DNA of 64,000 nt. It comes from Pseudomonas piscis (GTDB taxonomy: Bacteria > Pseudomonadota > Gammaproteobacteria > Pseudomonadales > Pseudomonadaceae). Below are positions 16,779 to 25,178 of this stretch, in pieces. The stretch is from assembly GCF_009380155.1 (NCBI RefSeq), contig NZ_WHUV01000003.1, forward strand, positions 620,001-684,000, in the 5' to 3' direction. The notes below the pieces were generated by a model, which did not search any database, was not told where the DNA came from, and was given only the letters and a program-made list of their open reading frames with translations. The position numbers and the translations under genes are program-made. Position 1 is the stretch's first letter, and each line of letters starts with the position of its first letter.

Positions 16779-18470
16779 TCAGCGTTGGCGCCACTGGGCC
16801 AGCGCCTGGTCGGCGGCCTGGTTCAGCTCTTCGCGGTTGCCGTAGCGATAGCTGTCCAGGAAGTCGAATTTCACCGGCGTCGCGCCCCGGTCGAACAGCG
16901 GCTTGATACCGCCAGGGGCGTTGTGTGCCCACAGCAGCAGCGAGTCGGCGAAGGGCTGGCTGGCGCGGGACAGGAAGCGATTGGAGAAGTCGGCGAAGTC
17001 GATCGGCAGGTGCTCGCGATTAGCCTCGAACAACTGTTGCAGCACTTCGATGGTGCGGGCTTCGCTCTGGTTGCCGGCGGCATAGCTTTCCATCGCCGCG
17101 CAGGCTTGCTCGAACAGCGCTTCGAAGGCAGGGCTCTCGATGGACAGGTGCCCGGCGTAGGTGGCGTTCTCGAAGGCCTGGCGCAGCTTGGCGGCATCGC
17201 CGTCGGCCAGGTAGTCGGCGTAGATCTTGCGCAGGCGCAACACGCCGATGTAGCTGCCGCTGATCCAGACCCGGAACCAGGCGTTCCACAGTGCGAAGCT
17301 GTCGAAGGCGGTGAAGGAGTTGGCCACCAGGCGATCGTTGATCCTGACCACTTCCAGGCTGTAGTCCTGGTAGGCGAGGAAGTCTTGCTTGTCCCAGGTG
17401 TTGCTCCTGACCGCATCGATGAGCGCCGGCGCCACGCGGGCGATCGACTCGAAGGTGTTGACCAGGCCACGGGAAAACAGCGGATCGACGAAGCCCACCG
17501 CATGCCCCAGCAGGCAGTAGCGATTGCCCACGCTTTCGCGGCTGGTGTAGTTCAGGCGCGGGGCCACGGTCCATTCGCGCACCCGTGCGGCGCCTTCGAA
17601 ATGCCGTGCCACCGTGGGGTGCTCGGCGAGAAAACGCTGGAACTCTTGCTCCGGATCGCCGGCCGGGCCGTGTTTGTCGATGTCCACTTGCAGGCCGATG
17701 CTGCACAGGGTGTTGGTCGAGTGCGGGTGATTGTCGAAGGGGATGATCCACAGCCAGCCGCCTTCGAACATGTGGTGCAGGGTGCTTTGCGCCAGGGCGG
17801 TCGGCGACCCCGTGACCTCGGTGCCGGCCACTGCCTCTTCGTAGAGCTTGACCCCGGTCATGTGGGTGAACAGCGAGCGGGTGCGCGCCTGCATCTCCCG
17901 TGCGCCCTGGCGCAGCCCGAACTTGTCGGCGATCGGTGAGCGATAGCCGGCGGCGTCCACCACGTAGCTGACCTGGATCTGCTCGTTGCCCAGGTTCAGC
18001 AGCATGCCGTCGGGCGTCTCTTCGATGTCCTGGATGCGCACTTGCTGGCGGATGGTGGCGCCCAGGCGCGCCGCCAGCGCCAGGTAGTAGGCGTCGACGT
18101 CCTGGCGGAACAGGTGGGCCTCGGGGGCGATGACCGGGGTGGATACCACGTCCAGTGGGTTGTGTTCGCAGTTCTTGCCGTTCCAGGCAAAGCTGAAGGC
18201 CAGCTTGATGCCTGCGCTGGAGGAGCCGACGTGCTTGATCAGCGAGTTCAGCTCGCCGGGGTAGGCCAGTTCGGGAATGCCGTAGCGCTTGGCGAGGATT
18301 TTCAGCAGCACGGCGCTTTCCGGCACCATCGACTCGCCGACGGCGAAGCGCGGGTGGGTGCCCGCATCGATGATCACGGTCTTGACGCCCTGGCTGGCCA
18401 GGATCGCGCCCAGCATGGTGCCGGCGATGCCGCTGCCGATGATTGCAACATCAAAAGTCTGGTTGTGCAT
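16779..18470 (-). CDS. FAD-dependent halogenase-like protein
   Basis: A 563-residue flavoprotein with the marks of flavin-dependent halogenases: FAD motif GSGIAGTMLG at 12-21, GESMVPES at 45-52, and the diagnostic W-x-W-x-I-P motif as WLWIIP at 239-244. Lys89 in AGIKLAFSF is well placed for the catalytic lysine that carries the chloramine, and LLGHAVGFVDPLFSRGL matches the conserved flavin/halide-binding segment. Length and motif spacing resemble the CmlS/CndH type more than the tryptophan halogenases. ATG 18470 is used; the longer frame begins with a weak TTG. An oxygenase without halogenating activity cannot be excluded. The ACP in the operon suggests a carrier-bound substrate. Confidence 0.82.
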   Translation of the reverse strand: MHNQTFDVAIIGSGIAGTMLGAILASQGVKTVIIDAGTHPRFAVGESMVPESAVLLKILAKRYGIPELAYPGELNSLIKHVGSSSAGIKLAFSFAWNGKNCEHNPLDVVSTPVIAPEAHLFRQDVDAYYLALAARLGATIRQQVRIQDIEETPDGMLLNLGNEQIQVSYVVDAAGYRSPIADKFGLRQGAREMQARTRSLFTHMTGVKLYEEAVAGTEVTGSPTALAQSTLHHMFEGGWLWIIPFDNHPHSTNTLCSIGLQVDIDKHGPAGDPEQEFQRFLAEHPTVARHFEGAARVREWTVAPRLNYTSRESVGNRYCLLGHAVGFVDPLFSRGLVNTFESIARVAPALIDAVRSNTWDKQDFLAYQDYSLEVVRINDRLVANSFTAFDSFALWNAWFRVWISGSYIGVLRLRKIYADYLADGDAAKLRQAFENATYAGHLSIESPAFEALFEQACAAMESYAAGNQSEARTIEVLQQLFEANREHLPIDFADFSNRFLSRASQPFADSLLLWAHNAPGGIKPLFDRGATPVKFDFLDSYRYGNREELNQAADQALAQWRQR

Positions 18471-18506
18471 TTTTCGGTTTCTCAAGGTGGAGGGCGAAGG
18501 GAAGGA

Positions 18507-18998
18507 TCACAAGCACAGGAGTCGGGTCTGGACCTCGATCCCGCGATCGGGGGCGAAGTCGGCGCGGCACAGGAACAGGAACTTGGCCTGGCCGTCTTGC
18601 AGCCAGTGCTGCGCCAGGCTCTCGGCGATGGGCCGGGCGTCGGCATCGGGCATCGTCAGCACCAGGGTCGGGCCCTGGAAGCCATAGCGGGTACAGCAGA
18701 TGGAGAGCGGGGCGCCGGCGTTGGCATTGATGAAGTCCACCGGGGATACGCGTCCGCGGGCCTGGAGATCGCCGACGATCCTGCCGGTCAACTGGCTGGG
18801 GAACGCCGTGCCGTACTGGATCATGCCGACATGCACGCGCTGTTCATCCAGGGCGCCGGCATGCTGGCGTTGCAGGTTGCCGACGCTTTGCAGAACGCTG
18901 AAGACCAGGGGATCGGCGCTCTTGAGGCCACGACGCAAGTTCTCGTCGAGGTCGGCGTAAGTCAGTGAATGGGTGTTGCTGGTCGCGAGTGTTTTCAT
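18507..18998 (-). CDS. half-length ketosynthase-like protein lacking the active-site cysteine
   Basis: A 163-residue protein that resembles only the N-terminal half of a beta-ketoacyl synthase. The segment VDFINANAGAPLSICCTRYG then FQGPTLVLTMPDADARPI (about 87-124) lines up with the active-site region of ketosynthases and with the neighbouring full ketosynthase, but the nucleophile position reads TMPDAD instead of TACSSG. No catalytic His segments are present because the C-terminal half is missing. Short proteins of this kind occur as chain-length-factor-like partners in aryl polyene clusters (Ketoacyl-synt_2 family), so a non-catalytic partner of the next-door ketosynthase is likely. The gene ends 19 bases before the full ketosynthase gene on the map. 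Confidence 0.65.
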   Translation of the reverse strand: MKTLATSNTHSLTYADLDENLRRGLKSADPLVFSVLQSVGNLQRQHAGALDEQRVHVGMIQYGTAFPSQLTGRIVGDLQARGRVSPVDFINANAGAPLSICCTRYGFQGPTLVLTMPDADARPIAESLAQHWLQDGQAKFLFLCRADFAPDRGIEVQTRLLCL

Positions 18999-19017
18999 CT
19001 TCGGTTCTCGAGCAGCC

Positions 19018-20142
19018 TTATTGGTCGAAGCGCTGGAACACCAGGGCCGTGTTGAAGCCGCCGAAGCCGATGGTCAGGCTCAGGCCCACCTGGCTGCGGG
19101 TGCTGGACGGCCGCTGCAGCGGCAGGTCGAACTCCAGGTTCGGCAGTGGTTGCTGCAGGCCATGGACCGGGGGGACGGCCTGGGTCTGCAGGGCCTTGAT
19201 CAAGGCGATGGCCTCGATGGCGCCGGTGGCCCCCAGGGTGTGGCCGAAGGCGCCCTTGGTGGCGAAGACCAGCGGGTGGTAGTCGCCGAAGTACTCGTTG
19301 TAGGCGGCGCTTTCGACCCGGTCGTTGGTGTAGGTGCCCGAGCCGTGGGCGTTGATCAGCCCGACCTGGTTGCGGCTCAGGTCGGCCTGGGCCAGGGCGC
19401 GATCCAGCGCCAGGCGGATGCCGGCCCCGGTTTCATCCGGCGCGGTCAGGCCGGCGGCATCGTTGGCAGCGCCGCAGCCGAGCAGGTAGGCGTGGGGCTT
19501 GTGTTTTTCCAGGCCCTCACGCTGCAGCACGACAAATCCCGCGCCTTCACCCAGCAGGGTGCCGTCGTGGCTTTGGTCGAAGGACTTCAGGCGGGTCGCC
19601 GAGAGCGTCCCCAGGGCGGTGTGGGCCAGCCGCTTGGCATCCCCCAGCACGTCGGCGCCGCCGCAGACGCACAAGTCGGCCTGCCCCGAGCGGATCAGGT
19701 GCGCACCCAGCAAGATGGCATCGGAGCCCGACGAGCAAGCGGTCGACAGCGCCAGGGCGTTCATGCCGACCCGCGCCCCTACGTCGTCGACCCACTGGTA
19801 CAGCGGATCCTGGTGGAACTGTCCACTATCCAGGCGGTAGCCCAGGCTCGTGCCGATGATCAGCCGTGCATGGGGATTGGGCGTCTGGCCATCGAGCCGG
19901 GCATCGCGCAGCGCCGCTTCCACTGCTTTGCTGGTGAACTCGATCAAGCGGGCCTTGTGGTCGGGGTTGCCGACATCCTCGAGGTACCCGGCACTATCGT
20001 TCTTGAGCCGCAGTTCGCTGGGTAGCGGCCGTATCCCCGACTCTCCGGCGAGCAGGCGGGCGGTGACGACCTCCACGTCGTCGCCCAATGCGGTATTCCA
20101 TCCAAGACCTGTAACAACGACGACATTTGATCTGACTTCCAT
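19018..20142 (-). CDS. beta-ketoacyl-ACP synthase (KAS I/II type)
   Basis: A 374-residue condensing enzyme with the full Cys-His-His set: Cys136 in ALSTACSSGSDA, His266 in NAHGSGTYTND and His301 in KGAFGHTLGATGAIEA. It would condense an acyl group with malonyl-ACP on the cluster ACP. ATG 20142 is chosen because GAGGTG lies six bases upstream; an ATG 18 bases earlier has no such site. Directly followed by the half-length ketosynthase-like gene, giving a KS plus chain-length-factor-like pair as in type II systems. No ketoreductase, dehydratase or malonyl transferase is encoded here, so FabD and others from primary metabolism may serve. Confidence 0.92.
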   Translation of the reverse strand: MEVRSNVVVVTGLGWNTALGDDVEVVTARLLAGESGIRPLPSELRLKNDSAGYLEDVGNPDHKARLIEFTSKAVEAALRDARLDGQTPNPHARLIIGTSLGYRLDSGQFHQDPLYQWVDDVGARVGMNALALSTACSSGSDAILLGAHLIRSGQADLCVCGGADVLGDAKRLAHTALGTLSATRLKSFDQSHDGTLLGEGAGFVVLQREGLEKHKPHAYLLGCGAANDAAGLTAPDETGAGIRLALDRALAQADLSRNQVGLINAHGSGTYTNDRVESAAYNEYFGDYHPLVFATKGAFGHTLGATGAIEAIALIKALQTQAVPPVHGLQQPLPNLEFDLPLQRPSSTRSQVGLSLTIGFGGFNTALVFQRFDQ

Positions 20143-20208
20143 GATCGCCACCTCATACATATTGCGCAGGAGTTAAGGGTTGCCGGCACGGGGGCCGGGC
20201 AACCGTGG

Positions 20209-20892
20209 TCAATTGAAGGTTCGTTGAAACTCGTCCAGCGGCTTGCCGCTCACCGGCGAGGGATAGAAGTTGTCCTGGATGTGGTTGCCCTTGAGTTTGA
20301 TCTGGCGCAGAAAGGGGTCCTTTTGCAGCCAGCGCTCGCTGTGGATGAAGCGCGGGGCGATGTCGGCGGCATTGAAGCCCTCCAGTTCAGCCGGATGGAC
20401 CAGCTTGCGCTTGGGCTTGTCCAGGACCTGGGCGTAGGCCGAGACATCGAAGTAGCGGATGCGCTGGTCCCTGACCACGGCATTGATGCAGTGCCAGCGC
20501 TGGGGCAGGTACAGGTAGTTGACGAAGATGTTGCGCACGGCATAGACGCGCTCGCCGGTCATCACATGCAGCAGGGTGCCGGCCACGTCCGCCATCTGCG
20601 AACAGAAGCAAGGCAGGCGGGTACCGGGGTCGAGCATGGCTTGCAGATAATCGTCCACGCTCAGCGCGGCGATCACCTGGTCCCGGTAGTGCTCGTAGCG
20701 CTCGATGTGCTGCGCCCACTGCTCCTGCGGATACTTCAGGCGGACGATCTCGGGGGCGTAGGTCTGGAATACATCCGATTCCTGCAGCACATGGCACAGG
20801 GTCAAGGGCACCTTGGCCATGATGTCCTCGATCGAGCGCAGGCCGTGCAGCGCGACGACCTGCCGGGCCAGTGATTGGGTGTGGCTGTTCAT
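20209..20892 (-). CDS. unknown protein with transglutaminase-like Cys-His-Asp pattern
   Basis: A 227-residue protein I do not recognise as a whole. The stretch RLPCFCSQMADVAGTLLHV, then RWHCINAVV and RYFDVSAY, places Cys97, His134 and Asp149 with the order and spacing of the transglutaminase/NAT-type papain-like core. In biosynthetic clusters such folds can form amide bonds from carrier-bound acyl groups (AdmF in andrimid is the known example). The remaining N- and C-terminal parts are helical or irregular. Good AAGGA six bases before the ATG. Lies between the ligase and the ketosynthase. The fold call is inference from residue pattern only. Confidence 0.55.
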   Translation of the reverse strand: MNSHTQSLARQVVALHGLRSIEDIMAKVPLTLCHVLQESDVFQTYAPEIVRLKYPQEQWAQHIERYEHYRDQVIAALSVDDYLQAMLDPGTRLPCFCSQMADVAGTLLHVMTGERVYAVRNIFVNYLYLPQRWHCINAVVRDQRIRYFDVSAYAQVLDKPKRKLVHPAELEGFNAADIAPRFIHSERWLQKDPFLRQIKLKGNHIQDNFYPSPVSGKPLDEFQRTFN

Positions 20893-20901
20893 GAGGATTC
20901 C

Positions 20902-22341
20902 TTACTTGTGGTTCGTCATGCTCAAGGCGTCGCGGTGCAGCAGGGCGATCGCCAGGGGTCGTTCGTAGTGCTTGAGCTGCTTGAGCAGGCGGGTCTTGAA
21001 GTGGTCGCCCTGGTGTTCCCGGACCACCTCCCGGTCGACTGTCAGTTCCAGCTGGAAGCCCGCGAGCATCGAGGCTTCGCTGATCACTTCGGTGCGGCAG
21101 GCGAGGACCCCTGGCACGCGCTTGCACAGTTGCTTGATCGCTCCCAGGTTCACTTTTTCATCGCGAATGACGATGAAGTCCGAGTTGCGGCCCTTGAAGT
21201 ACAGGTAGCCATCGGGGTCCTGGCTGAAGATGTCGCCGGTCCTCAGCCAGCGCTTGCCGTGCAGTTCGATGAAGGGACTCTGGTTGTCCTGGCCGATCTT
21301 CCTGGTCAGCAGGGTGTCCGAACTCACCAGCAGTTCGCCCTCGTTGCTGTCCTGGCTCGAGCGCAGGAGCATGACGTGGGTGCCATCCAGGGGCAGTCCC
21401 ACCGAAGCCAGGCGCTGGGGGCCAACCCGGTGCGCCGCGCAGGTCGAGACCCGGGGCCCGGCTTCGCTGATGCCATAGGTCAGGTACAGCTCGAGGCCGG
21501 GGTTGGCCTCCAGGCACTGACTCACCTCCGTGGGTGCCGCCAGGTCGCCACCTACGGTGAGCAGGCGCAGGCAGCGGGCGAAGGGCTGTGGCTGGGCGTT
21601 GATCTGGCGCAACAGCACTGGCGTCACCGAACTGGCGCTGATGCGGTGTTCGCGGATGTCTTCCAGGTAGGTGGGGACCAGGAATGGCGGTCCGCTGATG
21701 ACCAGGTGCGCCCCCAGTTCCAGGGCCGCGATGGTCTGGGCGACCAGGGCGGTGGAGTAGTACATCGGCAGGTTGACCAGGATCCGGTCGGACCGGGTCA
21801 GGCCGATGCTGCGGGCGTGGCGCAGGGCGTTGGCCTGCAGCGAGCTGAACCAGTGCACGCAACCGCTGCTGAAGGCCCGCGAGGTGCCCGAGGTGGCGAT
21901 GACGACCTGGCCGGGCAGGGTGACCGGCAGTGGGGCGTTGGTCACTTGCCCGACCTGCCAGCGCCCCAGGTCTTCGGCCTGCTGGAGGCCGTAGCCGGCC
22001 CAGGTGGAGGCCTGGGTGCTGGAACGCACCAGGGCGCCGGCGGCGAAGTCGATGATCATCTGCGCGATCCGCTCGCCGGGGGTGCTGGGGGCGATCAGCG
22101 CCGGGACATAACCGCTGTTCAGCACGGCGGCGAACATGGCCAGCAGGTCGGGGCCGTTGGGCAGGGCGATCAGCACCACCTGGCCCAGCGGCAGCGACTG
22201 CCCCTGCCAGTAGGCCAGGTAGTCCTCGTGCAGCTGCGGCAACCTGGCTCCTGTACCCACGCTGGCGGTGGTGGAGACGTTCAGCAATTGGCCAGGGGCA
22301 ATGTAGTGTTCCCTGTGCCTGAAGTTGACCAGGCCGTTCAT
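20902..22341 (-). CDS. acyl/aryl-AMP ligase (adenylate-forming)
   Basis: A 479-residue stand-alone adenylation enzyme. The phosphate loop is VVIATSGTSRAFSSG (about 147-160), a variant without the usual Lys; other core motifs are LTYGISEAGPR (about 288-296), WLRTGDIFSQDPDGYLYFKG and RNSDFIVIRDEKVNLGAI. The C-terminal subdomain is short and the protein ends in a lysine (Lys479) where the catalytic A10 lysine is expected. Its ATG overlaps the stop of the ACP gene (ATGA), so the two are translationally coupled; loading the ACP with a carboxylic-acid starter is the natural role. The substrate cannot be told. Confidence 0.87.
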   Translation of the reverse strand: MNGLVNFRHREHYIAPGQLLNVSTTASVGTGARLPQLHEDYLAYWQGQSLPLGQVVLIALPNGPDLLAMFAAVLNSGYVPALIAPSTPGERIAQMIIDFAAGALVRSSTQASTWAGYGLQQAEDLGRWQVGQVTNAPLPVTLPGQVVIATSGTSRAFSSGCVHWFSSLQANALRHARSIGLTRSDRILVNLPMYYSTALVAQTIAALELGAHLVISGPPFLVPTYLEDIREHRISASSVTPVLLRQINAQPQPFARCLRLLTVGGDLAAPTEVSQCLEANPGLELYLTYGISEAGPRVSTCAAHRVGPQRLASVGLPLDGTHVMLLRSSQDSNEGELLVSSDTLLTRKIGQDNQSPFIELHGKRWLRTGDIFSQDPDGYLYFKGRNSDFIVIRDEKVNLGAIKQLCKRVPGVLACRTEVISEASMLAGFQLELTVDREVVREHQGDHFKTRLLKQLKHYERPLAIALLHRDALSMTNHK

Positions 22342-22613
22342 GCTTGCAGCGCCCCGGACTTTTCCAGGACCAGGCTGGACAGCGTATGGACACTGAAGAA
22401 GTGCTCGGGCACGAATTCTTCTTCGGCGATCTGGATCTGGAACTCCTCTTCGCACTGGAACTTGAGTTCGATGAAGCCGATGGAATCGACTCCGACTTCC
22501 GATGCCAGGCCGGCGGCCTCGTTGATTCCCGAAACCGGTATGTCCAGGTCCAGGCGCTCGGCAATGATTTCCTTGATCTTATTGGCTACAAGAGTGGCGT
22601 TCAGCTGGGTCAT
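22338..22613 (-). CDS. acyl carrier protein
   Basis: A 91-residue carrier protein. The phosphopantetheine site is Ser44 in VGVDSIGFIEL, with acidic helix II around it and a short helix IV at the end. ATG 22613 follows GGAG at six bases; a GTG four codons earlier overlaps this site. The gene is overlapped by the ligase gene (ATGA), so ACP and ligase are made together. It would carry the growing chain for the ketosynthase and possibly the substrate of the halogenase. Confidence 0.92.
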   Translation of the reverse strand: MTQLNATLVANKIKEIIAERLDLDIPVSGINEAAGLASEVGVDSIGFIELKFQCEEEFQIQIAEEEFVPEHFFSVHTLSSLVLEKSGALQA

Positions 22614-22637
22614 GTCTAGCTCCACAAGGTCAGTGCA

Positions 22638-23894
22638 TCAGTTGAAGTTTTTTTCCGCGATGGCGGGTCGGGCGAATGCTCGGGGGGCGCGTTGCGTCAC
22701 TCGACGCACCAGGGGCGTAGTGGTGGCCGTGACGATCAGGGCCACGGTCACCAGCAGGCTGTAGACGGTGGGGGAAATCAGCTGCAGCTCCAGGCCGATG
22801 GACAGCACCACCAATTCCATCAGGCCGCGGGTGTTCATCAGGGCGCCGGTCAGGGTCGAGTCCTGGTAGGAGAAGCCGCTGCGGCGGGCCCCCAGGTAGG
22901 CACCGAAGAACTTGCTGACGAAGGCCGCCACCAGGAAGATCAGCAACCACTTGAGCTCCAAGGCGTTGCCCGCGGTGCTCAGGGAGGTCTTGAGCCCGGC
23001 GCTGGCGAAGAACACCGGCAGCAGGAAGATCCTCAGGAAGCCGCCGATCTGCCGGTTCCAGTAGCTGGCGAAACCCGGTGCGCGGCTGATCATGGCGCCT
23101 GCCAGCAGGGCGCCGATCCCGGCGTGCAGTTGCAGGTGCATGGTGATCCAGGCGCTGGCCAGCAGGTAGCACAGCACCCAGGGCAGGTGGCGTGGATATT
23201 CGTCGGCTTCGGCCCTGGCCAGGACTCGCTCGACCCATTGCAGCGACAGGGCGACGTAGCTGGCGACCCCCAGCAACAGGCAGAAACCGAACAGCGCCAC
23301 CAGCTTCAGGTCGTGGTGAAAGGCGGAGAACACGATCACTGCCCCCAGGGCCAGCCAGCCGGCGATATCGGTCAGTACGGCGGCACGCAGCGTCACGGCC
23401 ACCGCCGGCAGGTCGCTGATCCCCAGGTCCTCGACGATGCGGATCATCACCGGCAGGGCGGACACCGCCAGGGCAATGCCGCAGAACACGATGAAGGACC
23501 ACTGGTCGAAGCTGGGAGCCAGTACCGGATGGGCGTACCAGGCGACGACGGTGCCGGCGATGAACGGCAACACCAGGCCGGCCGCGGCGATCTTCAGCGC
23601 CGCCTGGTTTTCCTGGCGGCTGTGCCGGCCGTTGTCCGGGGCGATGTGCATGCCCACCTCGAACATCAGCAGCACCAGGGCCAATTCGGCCAACGTGCCG
23701 ATCCAGCCGATGTGCTCGGCGGCGAACAGCGAGGATTGCACTCCCATGGACTGCAGCAGCGGTTGCAGGAAGGTGGGACCGAGCAAGATGCCGGCGGTGA
23801 TTTCTCCGACTACCCGGCATTGGCCTATGCGTTGCGCCAGGCCGCCCAGCAACTGGCTGAGGAGAAGTATCGCCAGTAGTTGAATGGTGAACAT
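22638..23894 (-). CDS. CPA2-type cation/proton antiporter
   Basis: A 418-residue integral membrane protein with about 12 helices, of the KefB/NhaA2-like monovalent cation:proton antiporter-2 family: LLSQLLGGLAQRIGQCRVVG then EITAGILLGPTFL at the N-terminus, ALVLLMFEVGMHIA, and ALTDIAGWLALG-type helix with Asp. No C-terminal Rossmann (TrkA-N) domain follows. ATG 23894 lies nine bases after GGAG. It is embedded in the biosynthetic operon 24 bases before the ACP gene; similar antiporters occur in some natural-product clusters, possibly as export or self-protection proteins. Confidence 0.87.
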   Translation of the reverse strand: MFTIQLLAILLLSQLLGGLAQRIGQCRVVGEITAGILLGPTFLQPLLQSMGVQSSLFAAEHIGWIGTLAELALVLLMFEVGMHIAPDNGRHSRQENQAALKIAAAGLVLPFIAGTVVAWYAHPVLAPSFDQWSFIVFCGIALAVSALPVMIRIVEDLGISDLPAVAVTLRAAVLTDIAGWLALGAVIVFSAFHHDLKLVALFGFCLLLGVASYVALSLQWVERVLARAEADEYPRHLPWVLCYLLASAWITMHLQLHAGIGALLAGAMISRAPGFASYWNRQIGGFLRIFLLPVFFASAGLKTSLSTAGNALELKWLLIFLVAAFVSKFFGAYLGARRSGFSYQDSTLTGALMNTRGLMELVVLSIGLELQLISPTVYSLLVTVALIVTATTTPLVRRVTQRAPRAFARPAIAEKNFN

Positions 23895-24005
23895 GACAGT
23901 CATCTCCATTGGTGCGGTTCACGGGCACGGCCAGGCGCATGACTTTGCGTCTGGCAAGTCAAGTTGTTCCAGGTAGTAGGAAGTTGTTGCGTTAGTACGC
24001 CGGCT

Positions 24006-25178
24006 CTATTTGGCGGCTTGTATATCGAGTGCGGTGTTCTTGTTATTTATCCAGGTTACTAGCAGTCCAATAGCGGTGACGCTGAATGCACTTATACATA
24101 TGCCGCGCCACCCCGATTGTTGGTAGATATAACCGGCGGATAATGAACCCAGGGCTCCGGCGCCGTAATAACAGAACATGTAGACGGCAAACAGGCTGCT
24201 GCGCAAAGTGGGTTCAAGGCGAAGGGCACGAGTCTGGTTCGCCACTTGCGCGCAGAAGCACCCCAGGTCGAAGAGCACGACGCCGATCACCAGGCCGACC
24301 ATGGAATAGGGGAACAGGTAGAGCACCGCGACGCCAGCCAGCACCAGCGCCAGGCCCAGGGCGATCACCGCGCGGCTGCCGATCCGGTCCGCAAGGGCGC
24401 CGGCGTAGCGGGCCAGCAGCAGTCCGGCCAGGCCCGCCAGGCCGAACAGCCCGGTGGTGGTGGGGTCGAGGTTGAGTGGCGCGGCCTGCAGGTGCAGCAT
24501 CAACGCGACCCACAACAGGCTGAAGACGAAGAACCAGGCCCCACCCACCATGACCGACTCGCGTAGAAGCGGATAGCGCCCCAGCAGTCCGGGCAGGCTG
24601 CCCAGTATCTCCCGGTATGAGGCGCGACCCCGGGGTGGGGATGCGGGCATCACCATCCGGCCCACCAGCGCCAGTACCAACATCGCTGCGCCGATACACA
24701 TCAGCATGTGTTGCCAGCCCCAGGCCTGGGCGATCGCTCCGCCGACGAATCTGGCCAACAGGATGCCGGCGCTGATGCCCATGGTGATGGTGCCCACCGT
24801 GCTGCCTTTTTCGCTGAGCTGGAAGCCCAGTGCATTGAGCTGGATGGCATTGGTGGCCATGCTGCCGATGACGATGCAGGCCAGGAAAAACGGCACAGTA
24901 GAGCTGCAGAGCGCCGCGAAGCAGATCGCCGCGCCCAGCATCAGGAACTGCCAGGTGATCTGGCTGCGTTTGTCGAGCACATCCCCCAGGGGCACGATCA
25001 GCAAGATGCCGAGCATGTAGCCGATCTGGGTGCTGGCGGCGATCAGGCCGGCGCTCGCCAGGTCGATACCCAGGGTCGCGGCGACCGCCGGCAGGACCGG
25101 TTGCAGCAGGTAGTTGCTGGCCATGGCCATTCCCGCGGCCACGGTGGCGAAGAGCGTGAAGAGGGGCGAGGCGTTCAT
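24006..25178 (-). CDS. MFS exporter
   Basis: A 390-residue 12-helix major facilitator of the drug/sugar efflux type. The motif A region after helix 2 reads IVPLGDVLDKR, and a second copy in the C-terminal half is YAGALADRIGSR. Its ATG overlaps the stop of the RidA gene by four bases. As the second gene of the cluster operon, export of the pathway product is the likely task. The substrate is unknown. Confidence 0.92.
   Translation of the reverse strand: MNASPLFTLFATVAAGMAMASNYLLQPVLPAVAATLGIDLASAGLIAASTQIGYMLGILLIVPLGDVLDKRSQITWQFLMLGAAICFAALCSSTVPFFLACIVIGSMATNAIQLNALGFQLSEKGSTVGTITMGISAGILLARFVGGAIAQAWGWQHMLMCIGAAMLVLALVGRMVMPASPPRGRASYREILGSLPGLLGRYPLLRESVMVGGAWFFVFSLLWVALMLHLQAAPLNLDPTTTGLFGLAGLAGLLLARYAGALADRIGSRAVIALGLALVLAGVAVLYLFPYSMVGLVIGVVLFDLGCFCAQVANQTRALRLEPTLRSSLFAVYMFCYYGAGALGSLSAGYIYQQSGWRGICISAFSVTAIGLLVTWINNKNTALDIQAAK

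Noticed and set aside
15609..17939. 776-codon plus-strand open frame
   Set aside because: Antisense to the aminotransferase and halogenase genes, which carry full motif sets. GC-rich third positions keep the opposite strand open; the translation is Gly/Val/Gln-rich without any domain.
20875..22764. 629-codon plus-strand open frame
   Set aside because: Antisense to the ligase and ACP genes; compositionally biased translation only.
22630..23940. 436-codon minus-strand frame overlapping the antiporter
   Set aside because: Different frame of the same strand; the translation is Arg/Pro-rich, while the other frame gives a clear 12-helix antiporter.
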